Shown: positions 23,933 to 32,891 of the stretch, piece after piece | Layout of the letters: the number at the start of each line of letters is the position of its first letter | Numbering within the stretch: the first letter of the stretch is position 1 | NCBI GenBank assembly: GCA_050943575.1 | Contig: JBMNPL010000002.1 | Coordinates: forward strand, 1-64,000 | Source: WRCA01 sp050943575 | GTDB taxonomy: Bacteria; Pseudomonadota; Alphaproteobacteria; Rs-D84 | DNA length: 64,000 bases | Reading direction: 5' to 3' | Program-made: the position numbers and the translations under genes | The notes under the pieces: generated by a model | Seen by the model: the letters and a program-made list of their open reading frames with translations, nothing else | What the model was told of the DNA's origin: nothing | Database searches by the model: none

Positions 23933-24562
23933 ATGGAAAAGCAAGATATCAGAACATTTGGTAGAATTCATGGAAAGCGGCTATCTGCTCGTCAACAATA
24001 TTTAATTGATAATTTACTACCAACCCTGATACCTTTATTTAAAGATAATTCAGAAAAAATTCTAGAAATTGGCTTTGGTGCAGGAGAACATTTATTAAAA
24101 TTAGCATCAGAAAACCCCGATAAAATTATTATTGGTGCAGAACCTTTTATAAACGGTGTTGCCAGTTTATTATCAAAGATTACTGATAACAATAATAATA
24201 TAAACTCAGAATTTAATAATATAAGAATTTGGCCAGATGATGTTAGAAAATTAATAAATAATAATGATTTTAAATTTCAACAAATATGGATTTTACATCC
24301 TGATCCGTGGCCCAAGGCACGACATGAAAAACGTAGATTATTATCCAGCGCATTTTTAAATCTTTTGTCCGCACGCCTTGAATCAAACGGAAAAATTATA
24401 ATCGGAACAGATCATTATGAATATTATGATTGGATTATAGAACAGTTACAACAAACAAAATTATCTATTATTGATGATTGTTTGCCGATTATTAAAACTA
24501 GATATCAACAAAAAAATAAAGCCGGAACAATTGTTCCAAAGTATTTAATTTTATCGCTTTAA
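23933..24562 (+). CDS. trmB: tRNA (guanine-N7-)-methyltransferase
   Basis: 209 aa SAM-dependent Rossmann methyltransferase. EIGFGAGEHLLKLASENPD is motif I of TrmB, IWILHPDPWPKARHEKRRLL is the family signature with the P-D-P-W-P-K-x-R-H-x-K-R-R block, and IGTDHYEYYDW occurs near the end. It makes m7G46 in the variable loop of many tRNAs. The gene diverges from gltX and ends with a 4-base overlap against the convergent lysozyme gene. Confidence 0.95.
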   Translation: MEKQDIRTFGRIHGKRLSARQQYLIDNLLPTLIPLFKDNSEKILEIGFGAGEHLLKLASENPDKIIIGAEPFINGVASLLSKITDNNNNINSEFNNIRIWPDDVRKLINNNDFKFQQIWILHPDPWPKARHEKRRLLSSAFLNLLSARLESNGKIIIGTDHYEYYDWIIEQLQQTKLSIIDDCLPIIKTRYQQKNKAGTIVPKYLILSL

Positions 24563-25761
24563 CGTTTTTTATGACTTTTTATTTTATTATAGTTTTCATT
24601 AGATTGTTTTATGGTTGTCTTTACTGCAGCAACATCAAATTTTGATTTTTTTTGAATTGTATTTTGACTTTTATTAAAATTTTTCGAATTTTCTATTTGT
24701 TCCGATTGAATTTTATTAAAAACATCTTTGATATTATAATACACAGATTTATGTTCCGGCATTATTGATTTAGTTAATTCTAAATTAGTTGGTTTATAAA
24801 ATTTTTTATTTTGTGGATCCCAATAAATTGGTGATTTTAACCATAATTTAAATGCAGCGGCAACTTTATAATTGATAACTTTATCTTCGTTTATCATATA
24901 TACATTTTGTGCTTCTAAATACCTGCGAAATTCAAATACCCCACCGACTGGTACATTCATAATATCATCAGGATCTAAAATACCTGCGGTTAAACAAGCC
25001 TCGAACCATCTACGCCAAACCAATCCTTCGGCGCGCTTGCCACCAACACTCAGATAATTCGCCATATTCTGCCCTATTTCTGCACCTGACTTTCCATCTG
25101 ACCAAGCTTTGAAAACACTACCTTGATTACCAACTGGATATTTTGTAAAAATTTCTTTTATATCATCACGAGATGTTTTGCCTTTATCGCGACGATAAAT
25201 TTCTCGCAATTTTGCCCATCTTGTATCTCTGGTTTTATCAACCTCTCCCCCAACATCAGGTTCAAACATTTTTGGACCACCATTATAAACAAACGATGCT
25301 AACCCTAAAAATTCACCTGGATCCATTTCCAAATCAAATGCGCAACAATAACAATAAAGAATATAATATGTTTCAAGTTCTTCAATATGCCAACATGCAT
25401 TTTTATATGCTTCGTCTATGGACATTTTTGGTGTGTTTTTATCAACTTTTTTGCCACTTTGTAGTATAGTACTCCCATACCCGATTGTCCAAATTCCACG
25501 CATATCTGGATACGGATTATCTTTAAAACCTTCGGGATTTGCTAGAAAACCGACAAGATATCGTGTCCAAGGACGACATTTAATTAAAAATTCTTCATAT
25601 GTATTTGCAGGTTTAATTTTCAATTTATTTTTTCTGGCTTCTTTTCGTTGTTTTTCTGTTATTTTCTGAACAGATTTAAAACCGCCATAAAGAGCAATGG
25701 ATGCGCATAAAACAATAATCCATTTTTTATTTTGAATTAAAATATTTTTCAATTTATCCAT
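24559..25761 (-). CDS. Membrane-anchored GH24 (phage-type) lysozyme-domain protein
   Basis: 400 aa. A single N-terminal anchor (about residues 13-29) is followed by a basic stretch and a GH24 muraminidase domain from about residue 60. NPEGFKDNPYPDMRGIWTIG shows the T4-lysozyme-type triad spacing E-x8-D-x5-T; SFVYNGG and a long helical region follow. The last 100 residues are Lys/Asn/Gln-rich and look disordered. Phage endolysins of this family cut peptidoglycan; here the anchor and the extended tail, with no phage genes nearby, suggest a chromosomal cell-wall enzyme, possibly opening the wall for an envelope machine. It stands alone, convergent with trmB. Confidence 0.75.
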   Translation of the reverse strand: MDKLKNILIQNKKWIIVLCASIALYGGFKSVQKITEKQRKEARKNKLKIKPANTYEEFLIKCRPWTRYLVGFLANPEGFKDNPYPDMRGIWTIGYGSTILQSGKKVDKNTPKMSIDEAYKNACWHIEELETYYILYCYCCAFDLEMDPGEFLGLASFVYNGGPKMFEPDVGGEVDKTRDTRWAKLREIYRRDKGKTSRDDIKEIFTKYPVGNQGSVFKAWSDGKSGAEIGQNMANYLSVGGKRAEGLVWRRWFEACLTAGILDPDDIMNVPVGGVFEFRRYLEAQNVYMINEDKVINYKVAAAFKLWLKSPIYWDPQNKKFYKPTNLELTKSIMPEHKSVYYNIKDVFNKIQSEQIENSKNFNKSQNTIQKKSKFDVAAVKTTIKQSNENYNKIKSHKKR

Positions 25762-25764
25762 TTC

Positions 25765-25792
25765 TTGATTTACCTTTATTATTTGCTATTAT
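25765..25792 (+). promoter_or_regulatory. Candidate promoter of rarA
   Basis: TTGATT (25765-25770) and TATTAT (25787-25792) with a 16-nt spacer. The chosen rarA ATG at 25804 begins 12 bases past the -10 box, leaving a leader of only about 4-5 nt and no Shine-Dalgarno sequence. Confidence 0.4.
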
Positions 25793-25803
25793 TTTACCAT
25801 AAA

Positions 25804-27108
25804 ATGTCAATAAAAGAAAATTTTATCAAATTTGATTCTGCACCAATGCCACCACTGGCTGATCGTATGCGTCCACAAACAATTGATGAAATTGTTGGGC
25901 AAAAACAATTGCTGGGTGAAAATGGGTTAATACGACAAATGGTTAATTCAGGTAGATTATCAAATTTAATTTTATGGGGTCCCCCCGGATGTGGTAAAAC
26001 AACAATTGCGCGCGCTTTGGCAAAATCAACAAATTATGAATTTATGCCTATGTCCGCTGTTTTTAGCGGAACTGCTGATATTAAAAAAGCAATGGAAACT
26101 GCAAAAATGAATCGCGCTATTGGACGCGGGACTTTATTATTTATTGATGAAATTCATCGCTTTAATAAAACACAACAAGATACTTTATTACCATATTTAG
26201 AGGATGGAACTTGTGTTTTTATTGGCGCAACAACTGAAAATCCCAGTTTTGAACTAAATAATGCCTTGCTTTCTCGCTGTCATATTGGTGTTTTATCTCC
26301 TCTTTCAACAGAAGATTTGATGGAATTATTAGAACGGGGTGAAAAAGAAGTTGGAAAATTACCACTAACAAATGAAGCTAAAATTCACTTATGTCAAATG
26401 GCGGATGGGGATGCGCGATTTTTATTAAATACTATTGAATATTTATCAAATACAAAATTTACAAAATCATTATCTGTTGATGAATTAAATACAGCGATAC
26501 AAAAACGCGCACCTTTATCAGATAAATCTGGGGATGAACATTATAATTTAATTAGCGCCATTCATAAATCTTTACGCGCATCTGATACTGATGCCGCATT
26601 ATATTGGACCGCAAGAATGATGCTGGGCGGACAAGATCCTAAATATTTATTCAGACGACTGACAAGATTTGCTGTTGAAGATATCGGGCTGGCGGATCCA
26701 AATGCTATGCAAGTTGCATTGACTGCATGGCAAATATACGAACGAATGGGCAGCCCCGAAGGAGATTTAGCATTAACTCAACTTGTTATTTATCTGGGAA
26801 CTGCACCAAAAAGTACTGCAAATTATAAAGCCCAAATCGCCGCATGGAAATGCGCGCAACAAAATGGTAGCTTAATGCCGCCAAAAAACATTTTAAATGC
26901 ACCAACAAAAATGATGAAGAATTTAGGATATGGGGCAGATTATATTTACGAACCTGATACAGAAAATGGTTTTAGCGGACAAAATTGTTTTCCTGAATCA
27001 TTAAAACGTCAATCTTTTTATAAACCAATAGAACGCGGATTTGAACGCGAAATAAAAAAACGTCTGGACTATTGGGAATCATTAAGAAAAAAGATTAATA
27101 AAAATTAA
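25804..27108 (+). CDS. rarA: Replication-associated recombination protein A (RarA/MgsA), AAA+ ATPase
   Basis: 434 aa from the ATG at 25804 (MSIKENFIKFDSAPMPPLAD). An in-frame ATG at 25765 adds 13 hydrophobic residues unlike the family and overlaps the promoter, so I reject it. Family marks: LADRMRPQTIDEIVGQ, Walker A GPPGCGKT, Walker B LLFIDEIHRFNK, sensor GATTENPSFELNNALLSRC, and the C-terminal clamp-loader-like tetramerisation region with LEDIG-type VEDIGLADP. RarA acts at stalled replication forks. It diverges from the lysozyme gene. Confidence 0.94.
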   Translation: MSIKENFIKFDSAPMPPLADRMRPQTIDEIVGQKQLLGENGLIRQMVNSGRLSNLILWGPPGCGKTTIARALAKSTNYEFMPMSAVFSGTADIKKAMETAKMNRAIGRGTLLFIDEIHRFNKTQQDTLLPYLEDGTCVFIGATTENPSFELNNALLSRCHIGVLSPLSTEDLMELLERGEKEVGKLPLTNEAKIHLCQMADGDARFLLNTIEYLSNTKFTKSLSVDELNTAIQKRAPLSDKSGDEHYNLISAIHKSLRASDTDAALYWTARMMLGGQDPKYLFRRLTRFAVEDIGLADPNAMQVALTAWQIYERMGSPEGDLALTQLVIYLGTAPKSTANYKAQIAAWKCAQQNGSLMPPKNILNAPTKMMKNLGYGADYIYEPDTENGFSGQNCFPESLKRQSFYKPIERGFEREIKKRLDYWESLRKKINKN

Positions 27109-27111
27109 TTT

Positions 27112-27135
27112 ATTATAAAAAACTATTTTTATAAT
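27112..27135. terminator. AT-rich bidirectional terminator-like hairpin
   Basis: ATTATAAAAA (27112-27121) and TTTTTATAAT (27126-27135) form a perfect 10-bp stem with an ACTA loop, between the convergent rarA and leucine-rich-repeat genes and overlapping the latter's stop codon. The stem has no G or C, so stability is modest, but the position suits both genes. Confidence 0.45.
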
Positions 27136-27932
27136 CTTTTCTGATTTTTTAGGTATAATTGCATATTAATATTAATTGTGTTTAATTTATCTTTTAAAGA
27201 TTTAATAGCATCTTCTTCCGAAGATCCTTCCCCCACAACTATTGGGATATCTAATGTATAATCTTCATCTTTTTCCCAAAATCTTTTTTCTCTATAAAGC
27301 TTAGCTGTAGACTCATACGCAATATATGTTGGTCTAACACTAACAGGTGCTGAAAATTCTTCCTCGTATTCATTAGAGCTGCTGTAATAATTAGAACTTT
27401 TTTTTGGAAAAACTGAGTCATATCCTCTTGATAAATAAAAATTTCCAAAAAAATCATATAAATTTATCGATTTACCAACAATTAATCTGCCATTAATATC
27501 TTTGTCAAATATTATTTTGTGTGCTGTTTGCACCAATGTAGTTGGTGAACCAATATGATTTTTGATATTAAATACAGATAATTTTTCCCCAGAAGGTAGA
27601 ACTATTAAGGATAAATTAAAACACTTTGTTATAATAGCACCATTATCTTTTGCATTCCAAAGAGGAGATGTGGATTTAAAAACAATTTGTTTTAAATTCT
27701 TACAATTATGTATCCCACGAACTTCGATTTTATTAACATTTTTGGGGATTTCAAGAGTTTTAATTTCATCAATATTATAAAAAGCTTCGGTATTTATAAC
27801 TTGCACTGAAGTCGGTATTTTAAAAGTTCCATCTTCTATGTTATTTTTTCTAACTTTTTTTAAAACTTTATTATCTTTAGATAGTATCGGTTTAGTATCT
27901 ACTATTTTTAAGATCGCATCTTTGAATGACAT
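27129..27932 (-). CDS. BspA-type leucine-rich-repeat (LRR_5) protein
   Basis: 267 aa from the ATG at 27932, which follows AAAGGGTGG, a good Shine-Dalgarno; a further in-frame ATG at 27962 lies inside the preceding gene. Residues about 30-95 contain two to three LRR_5 units (EDGTFKIPTSVQVINTEAF, LEIPKNVNKIEVRGIHNCK, NLKQIVFKSTSP), the fold found in BspA-like surface and cytoplasmic proteins. No signal peptide is visible. A Ser/Tyr-rich segment (SSNYYSSSNEYEEE) and a C-terminal helix follow. Function unknown; usually such repeats bind other proteins. It follows two outer-membrane proteins. Confidence 0.65.
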   Translation of the reverse strand: MSFKDAILKIVDTKPILSKDNKVLKKVRKNNIEDGTFKIPTSVQVINTEAFYNIDEIKTLEIPKNVNKIEVRGIHNCKNLKQIVFKSTSPLWNAKDNGAIITKCFNLSLIVLPSGEKLSVFNIKNHIGSPTTLVQTAHKIIFDKDINGRLIVGKSINLYDFFGNFYLSRGYDSVFPKKSSNYYSSSNEYEEEFSAPVSVRPTYIAYESTAKLYREKRFWEKDEDYTLDIPIVVGEGSSEEDAIKSLKDKLNTININMQLYLKNQKRL

Positions 27933-27942
27933 AACCACCCTT

Positions 27943-28653
27943 TTAAAATGATATATTGACACGTGTGCCGAATTTCATATTATTTTGTTCAAAATCATAT
28001 TCACCAAAGCCAACATATTGTGTGCGACCATATTGACGAACTAATTTCGCATTTACAATCGTTGTATCAAAAATTGGATTTGTTGATTTTCTAAAATCTG
28101 CACCCATACCAATACGCCAATTTGAACTTAATCTGAAATAAATATCTGGCATTATATCAATCCAAGCCATCCCATTTAATTCATCAAAAATCCAACTTGA
28201 TTTTAAAGCGCCGGATAATGTAACCCAATCCCAACTGCGACCAATACGAACACCACCAAAATAAATATTTTTATCAAATCTGGGATCTGCATCACCAGAA
28301 ACTTTTATTCCACCAAAAAGATCTGATTTAACTGCACCGTTTGACATACGATACATAGCATCAAAACCAAAATATGAAAACCCATCATAATCACGTTCAT
28401 CATTAAAATCTTGTTGATATTTAACGGTTGTACCTAAAACAAATATATCATTTATTCCATAAGCAGCCTTGAGCCCGACATCCAAAATATCATCACCAAA
28501 AGATAATCCGCCACGCATTGTAAAATCACGCGCTTGTTCAAAATACATCGGATCTTCGGTATCAAATATTGCGGCACTGGCACTGGAAAACAAAGCTATA
28601 AGCCCACAAAAAGCAACCCCTGTTAAAACAATTTTGTTTTTAATACAACTCAT
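27943..28653 (-). CDS. Predicted outer-membrane beta-barrel protein (smaller)
   Basis: 236 aa with a signal peptide (MSCIKNKIVLTGVAFCGLIALFSSASA). The mature part consists of alternating amphipathic strands separated by short turns and ends in a terminal Phe (GTRVNISF), the usual barrel-assembly signal. Strand-like segments include LSFGDDILDVGLKAAYGI and FVLGTTVKYQQDF. I cannot name a family. It resembles the next gene (28674) in having a 'F-G-I-x-D-x-F-x-L-x-x-x-x-K-Y' segment, so the two may be distant paralogues; the gap between them is 20 bases. Confidence 0.7.
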   Translation of the reverse strand: MSCIKNKIVLTGVAFCGLIALFSSASAAIFDTEDPMYFEQARDFTMRGGLSFGDDILDVGLKAAYGINDIFVLGTTVKYQQDFNDERDYDGFSYFGFDAMYRMSNGAVKSDLFGGIKVSGDADPRFDKNIYFGGVRIGRSWDWVTLSGALKSSWIFDELNGMAWIDIMPDIYFRLSSNWRIGMGADFRKSTNPIFDTTIVNAKLVRQYGRTQYVGFGEYDFEQNNMKFGTRVNISF

Positions 28654-28673
28654 TATAACAACTCTTTATTAGC

Positions 28674-29768
28674 TTAAAAATATAGCATTCCTTGGATACC
28701 AATTTGCATATCTTGATATTTGCTTAATTCAGCAACTCCTATAGGCTGTGGTATCAAGTCAGAATCATTAGTATAACATGGGGCATCAGGGCTACTACAC
28801 CACACATATACACCAATATCTTTTACTGAATTAGCAGAATCCCATAAAGATGCTCTGCTGTATAATCCTAGAGCAAACATATCGTTTGGTTGCCAATAGA
28901 TGCCTGCTTTGGCATAAAGTTGATTGTGCCAAGAATAACTACCAAAAATAGCCTCTAGATTAAATGACCATTGATCTGATAATTTTGTAAATACGCCCGC
29001 GCCGGCTTCCAGATAAAAACTTTTAGAAACATCATTTTCAAATGCCATATACAAAGTTTCACCACCATCAGTGATAACACCATTACCGTATGATGTGCCA
29101 TCCCACATAATATAAGATAAGTTTGCCAGACCATATATTGTGGTGTCAGGCGTCATTTTAAATCCAAATTTACCAACAGCCATTATTAAATTTGCAATAT
29201 CCGAAGATTGAAAATATATTCCCAAATTATCAATATTTGTATCATCTTCAAAAAACTTCCATTGACCACCAATACCCCATACTGCAATACCACTATCATC
29301 CATAGAAACCGATATTGGCGGCGTATCATAAACATTAACTTCATAGTCAGATTTTGAATATTTTAACATACCCATTAAAGCAAAATTATCTGTAATACCG
29401 AAACTTAAATCTTCTTTAAAGAAAACTTCACTTGCTTTCCAATCACTAGTAGCTGCTACAGATGGGATTTCAAAATCATAAGTATTTTTTGAATAACCTA
29501 AATCAGATAAACTTCCAAAACGACCCTTGGCTGGTTGAAAAAACGGATCTGCTAAAACTGTTTGATTAGATTTACGAGAAGTTTGTTTGCGAATCGGTTC
29601 ATATTTAGGTGTTTCATTTTTTTCACACCCTGCATAATTACAACCTGTATAATTATAATACAATTCATGTCTTTTTGAATTGTTTGAATATCTTGTTGTA
29701 GCATCAGCACCAACAGATATAAAAGCAGCCCCCAGTGCTGCCGCAAAAACAAAATTAAGCTGTTTCAT
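28674..29768 (-). CDS. Predicted outer-membrane beta-barrel protein (larger)
   Basis: 364 aa. Signal peptide MKQLNFVFAAALGAAFISVGADA; then a region of about 70 residues with four Tyr and a Cys pair (YNYTGCNYAGCEKNE), then a barrel-like series of strands (LSFGITDNFALMGMLKYSKSDYE, AVWGIGGQWKF, YLEAGAGVF) and a terminal Phe (IGIQGMLYF). It could be a porin or surface adhesin; no specific family recognised. A disulfide may lock the N-terminal extension. It is cotranscribed with the gene at 27943. A Shine-Dalgarno-like AAAGG lies upstream. Confidence 0.7.
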   Translation of the reverse strand: MKQLNFVFAAALGAAFISVGADATTRYSNNSKRHELYYNYTGCNYAGCEKNETPKYEPIRKQTSRKSNQTVLADPFFQPAKGRFGSLSDLGYSKNTYDFEIPSVAATSDWKASEVFFKEDLSFGITDNFALMGMLKYSKSDYEVNVYDTPPISVSMDDSGIAVWGIGGQWKFFEDDTNIDNLGIYFQSSDIANLIMAVGKFGFKMTPDTTIYGLANLSYIMWDGTSYGNGVITDGGETLYMAFENDVSKSFYLEAGAGVFTKLSDQWSFNLEAIFGSYSWHNQLYAKAGIYWQPNDMFALGLYSRASLWDSANSVKDIGVYVWCSSPDAPCYTNDSDLIPQPIGVAELSKYQDMQIGIQGMLYF

Positions 29769-29830
29769 AGTTTAACCTTTATGCTTTAATTACAACTAAT
29801 ATTTTATCATAAAATGGAATAAGTATCAAA

Positions 29831-30508
29831 TTATATTTTAGACTTTACAAAATCGGCTGTAATCATACCTATAAATGCGCCAAGTAAAACATCCGTTGGA
29901 AAATGAGCCCCAAAAGCAATACGCATTAACCCAATTAAAATTGCCAAAGTCCAAGTTAGCCATTTACATTTAGGATATATTAAACCAATCATTACCAATC
30001 CAGCAAAAGATGCAACTGTATGCCCAGATGGCATAGAATTAAATGCCCACTCTGTTGTAAATGGATAAAATCCCGTCAATCCCAACGCTTCTAAAAATAT
30101 TGGACGCATGCGCCCTATGACAATTTTAAGAATCCAACCTATAAATCCTGCCAATAACACAGAACAAAAAATAGAAAATAAAGTAAATAATAATTCGTTA
30201 TGAAAAATCTTTTTTCTATTTTTCCATAAATCATAAGGAAAATATTTTTTCAAACCAGATATTTGTTTAATACCATTTTTAATATTCAATATATAAACTA
30301 TTGCCAATGCGATACCTAAAACTATTAACCATATTTTAAGCGAAAATACATTATCAACAAAACTTGCAATAACACCATTAAACCTGCGCATAAAAATAAA
30401 TAATGGAACATCAAACCAAAATACACCAAGAAAACAAAGGGCAATTACAATACATGTTGCCCAAATAACAGATTTCCATTTAATTTGATTGTTTTTATTC
30501 AGAAACAT
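29831..30508 (-). CDS. PAP2-family membrane phosphatase
   Basis: 225 aa with about five or six membrane helices. All three PAP2 motifs are present: K-x6-R-P (KIVIGRMRP), P-S-G-H (MPSGHTVAS) and R-x5-H-x3-D (RIAFGAHFPTD). Such enzymes dephosphorylate undecaprenyl pyrophosphate, phosphatidic acid derivatives or lipid A; the exact substrate is not visible. Its ATG lies inside the end of the upstream S41 peptidase gene, an overlap of 14 bases, indicating cotranscription. Confidence 0.85.
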   Translation of the reverse strand: MFLNKNNQIKWKSVIWATCIVIALCFLGVFWFDVPLFIFMRRFNGVIASFVDNVFSLKIWLIVLGIALAIVYILNIKNGIKQISGLKKYFPYDLWKNRKKIFHNELLFTLFSIFCSVLLAGFIGWILKIVIGRMRPIFLEALGLTGFYPFTTEWAFNSMPSGHTVASFAGLVMIGLIYPKCKWLTWTLAILIGLMRIAFGAHFPTDVLLGAFIGMITADFVKSKI

Positions 30509-32006
30509 TTTCTAGTAATTTTTTGTATACATTATTATCTGTTAGAATTTTTGTGGATACTGCTAACGCGGCGGCATCTTCGTCCTCACCAGATTTTATA
30601 TTCGGACAACCTTTTCTGATTTTATCTGAATCTATGGATAAATCTGAATTAAAATTTTGAGCATTAAAATCACCATTAATAACATTTACAAAAAAAGCAT
30701 CTTCTTGACTTTTATTTCTAATATTAGATAAACAAACTAATGGAAAAACACCACGTTTATCAATTAATACACCCTGCCCGCTTTTAATATGTCTGTTTCC
30801 CAGTTCAATAGTTGCACCATTTGATAATTCAATTTTTGTAATTAATTTTGCTTTACCAGCAGTTGGTGTTCCAACCAATACACCGCGTGAATTGTCATTA
30901 AATGCCAAGGCTATCGCTTCGGCTGACCCTTGGGTTTGATTTGATACAAGCACCACAACTGGTGCATTTGTTATAGCATCACCACCTGGAATTACTTCTA
31001 GTTTTTCCCCTGCTGTTTCTTCAATATGCATTATTGGTACCGCACCTAGAAATAATCCTGCCAATTTTGCTGCTGCGCGTTCATCACCGCCGCGTGCTGC
31101 ACGCATATCCAGAACTATTCCTGTTGCGTCTGAATATTTATTCAATGCTTCATTTACTATGGCAACCGCATTTTCAGATACATTATAAATTATAATTTCA
31201 AGAATTTTAAATTCTTGTTGTTTATCCGAAGTACTTTGCCTCCATACAATATCGGCATCTGTCATAACAATACTTGCACGACGCAAAACTATTTTTTTTG
31301 TTCCTGTTGGTGTTGCCACACTTAATTTTAATGTCCCTGAATTTAATCCCCCAAACGCAGCGGCTAATTCCGCATCAGATAATGTTTTTACATCTTTACC
31401 ATTAATGCCAACTATTAAATCGCCTTCGTTTATTCCAGCATCATCTGCTTGGGAGCCTTTGACCACGCCTTCTATGCGCCAATTGCCAATCTTGTCGCGT
31501 TTACCCTGAATGCCAGCACTGGTTAAAACCTTACCATCTTCTTCGTATATTGATGCAATATAACGTCCATACTGATCCAAAGAATGTATAATTGAATTAA
31601 CCGCCATCAATCCCAAAATATCCCCCGATTGCGATGCAATCACTGGATCTGATGCACGAATTTTTAATAATAAAGCCGTCGTTATGTCCCCCAATCCTTT
31701 CCAGTCATTATCCAAAGGACGTGGCCAATTGCCAATAATATCACTATCATGAACAATTATTATACGATGATCAGTGGCCGCAATTTTAATTTTTGGAGAT
31801 AATCTTTCCAAAGACTCTATTGCTACCCTAACATCTTTACCAGCAAAATTTATATCTGATAATTTTTGAAAAACTTCCGCAAAAAAGGCAGATGTTTCAT
31901 GTACTTTAACACCTTCTATAACCGGTGTTTCTGCATCAAATAAATCAGCAGCCAATGTAATAAATGGTAAGAAAGAAAAAACAAATATTAAAAATAATTT
32001 TCTCAT
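30495..32006 (-). CDS. ctpA: S41-family (CtpA-like) carboxy-terminal processing protease
   Basis: 503 aa with a signal peptide (MRKLFLIFVFSFLPFITLA). A helical N-terminal part is followed by a PDZ domain (about residues 165-235; VKGSQADDAGINEGDLIVGI) and the S41 catalytic core. The serine lies in QTQGSAEAIA and the lysine in GTPTAGKAKL, the pattern of Ser-Lys proteases. CtpA-type enzymes trim periplasmic proteins and regulate peptidoglycan enzymes. The C-terminus has several Cys and acidic residues. It sits between secF and the PAP2 gene in one run. I do not claim orthology to a specific CtpA subgroup. Confidence 0.82.
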   Translation of the reverse strand: MRKLFLIFVFSFLPFITLAADLFDAETPVIEGVKVHETSAFFAEVFQKLSDINFAGKDVRVAIESLERLSPKIKIAATDHRIIIVHDSDIIGNWPRPLDNDWKGLGDITTALLLKIRASDPVIASQSGDILGLMAVNSIIHSLDQYGRYIASIYEEDGKVLTSAGIQGKRDKIGNWRIEGVVKGSQADDAGINEGDLIVGINGKDVKTLSDAELAAAFGGLNSGTLKLSVATPTGTKKIVLRRASIVMTDADIVWRQSTSDKQQEFKILEIIIYNVSENAVAIVNEALNKYSDATGIVLDMRAARGGDERAAAKLAGLFLGAVPIMHIEETAGEKLEVIPGGDAITNAPVVVLVSNQTQGSAEAIALAFNDNSRGVLVGTPTAGKAKLITKIELSNGATIELGNRHIKSGQGVLIDKRGVFPLVCLSNIRNKSQEDAFFVNVINGDFNAQNFNSDLSIDSDKIRKGCPNIKSGEDEDAAALAVSTKILTDNNVYKKLLENVSE

Positions 32007-32029
32007 ATTTTTCCCCTACCTTTTTATTA

Positions 32030-32890
32030 TTAATTATCCTTTCTTAAATCAAAATGATAAAGAACAACATTAGAAATATAAATTGAAGTTATGGTTCCCA
32101 TAATTACACAGAAAATCATCGCCAAAGCAAATTCCCGTAAAACTTCACCTGCAAAGAAATATAATGCAATCATTGATAATAATGTTGTTATACATGTTAA
32201 AATTGTCCTTAACATCATTTCATTAATAGAAAGATCTATCAATTCATCTTGTGGCATTTTATGATAACGTTTCGCATTTTCTTCTATTCTGTCGTAATTA
32301 ACAACCTTATCATTTATTGAATAACCTATACCTATTAAAATAACAGCAATCGCAGTTTGATTAAATTCAAGCCCCATAATACTGAAAAATCCGAATATTA
32401 AAATAAAGTCCAAAACTAATGAAACCAAAGATCCAATTGCATACCCGCCCTTGTACCTAATCCATATATAAATACTCATCAAAATAAATGAAAATAATAT
32501 AGCTAGTACGCCACCTTGAATTAATTCGCCACCTATTTTTGGACCAACAATTTGAACTTGATTATAAGTAACACGATCACCAAAAATATTCTTTATATCT
32601 GCAACCGCTTTGTTTTGTTGATCTTCTGTTGCGTCTTTTTCAAGACCTATGCGTACTAAAACATTACCTTTGGTATCTTCTTGTAATTCTGGCTTAAAAT
32701 CAGCCAAATCACTACGCATTTTATCCAAAGTATAATCTGCAGAAATTGGTTTAACTTCCATCGCAATTCCGCCAGCAAAATCAATACCATAATTAAGCCC
32801 TTTAACAGCAAGCGAAATTATTGATAAAACAACCAATGCGGCTGAAATCCAATACGACAATTTTCTATATTTCATAAAATGCAGGGTCAT
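32030..32890 (-). CDS. secF: Protein-export membrane protein SecF
   Basis: 286 aa with six membrane helices and a periplasmic loop. The N-terminal helix ends in GLNYGIDFAGGIAMEV (SecF consensus 'G-x-D-F-x-G-G'), and NDKVVNYDRIEENA is the conserved cytoplasmic motif. SecDF uses the proton gradient to pull preproteins out of the SecYEG channel. It follows secD with a 1-base gap and has an AGGAAA Shine-Dalgarno sequence. Confidence 0.95.
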   Translation of the reverse strand: MTLHFMKYRKLSYWISAALVVLSIISLAVKGLNYGIDFAGGIAMEVKPISADYTLDKMRSDLADFKPELQEDTKGNVLVRIGLEKDATEDQQNKAVADIKNIFGDRVTYNQVQIVGPKIGGELIQGGVLAILFSFILMSIYIWIRYKGGYAIGSLVSLVLDFILIFGFFSIMGLEFNQTAIAVILIGIGYSINDKVVNYDRIEENAKRYHKMPQDELIDLSINEMMLRTILTCITTLLSMIALYFFAGEVLREFALAMIFCVIMGTITSIYISNVVLYHFDLRKDN

Positions 32891-32891
32891 T

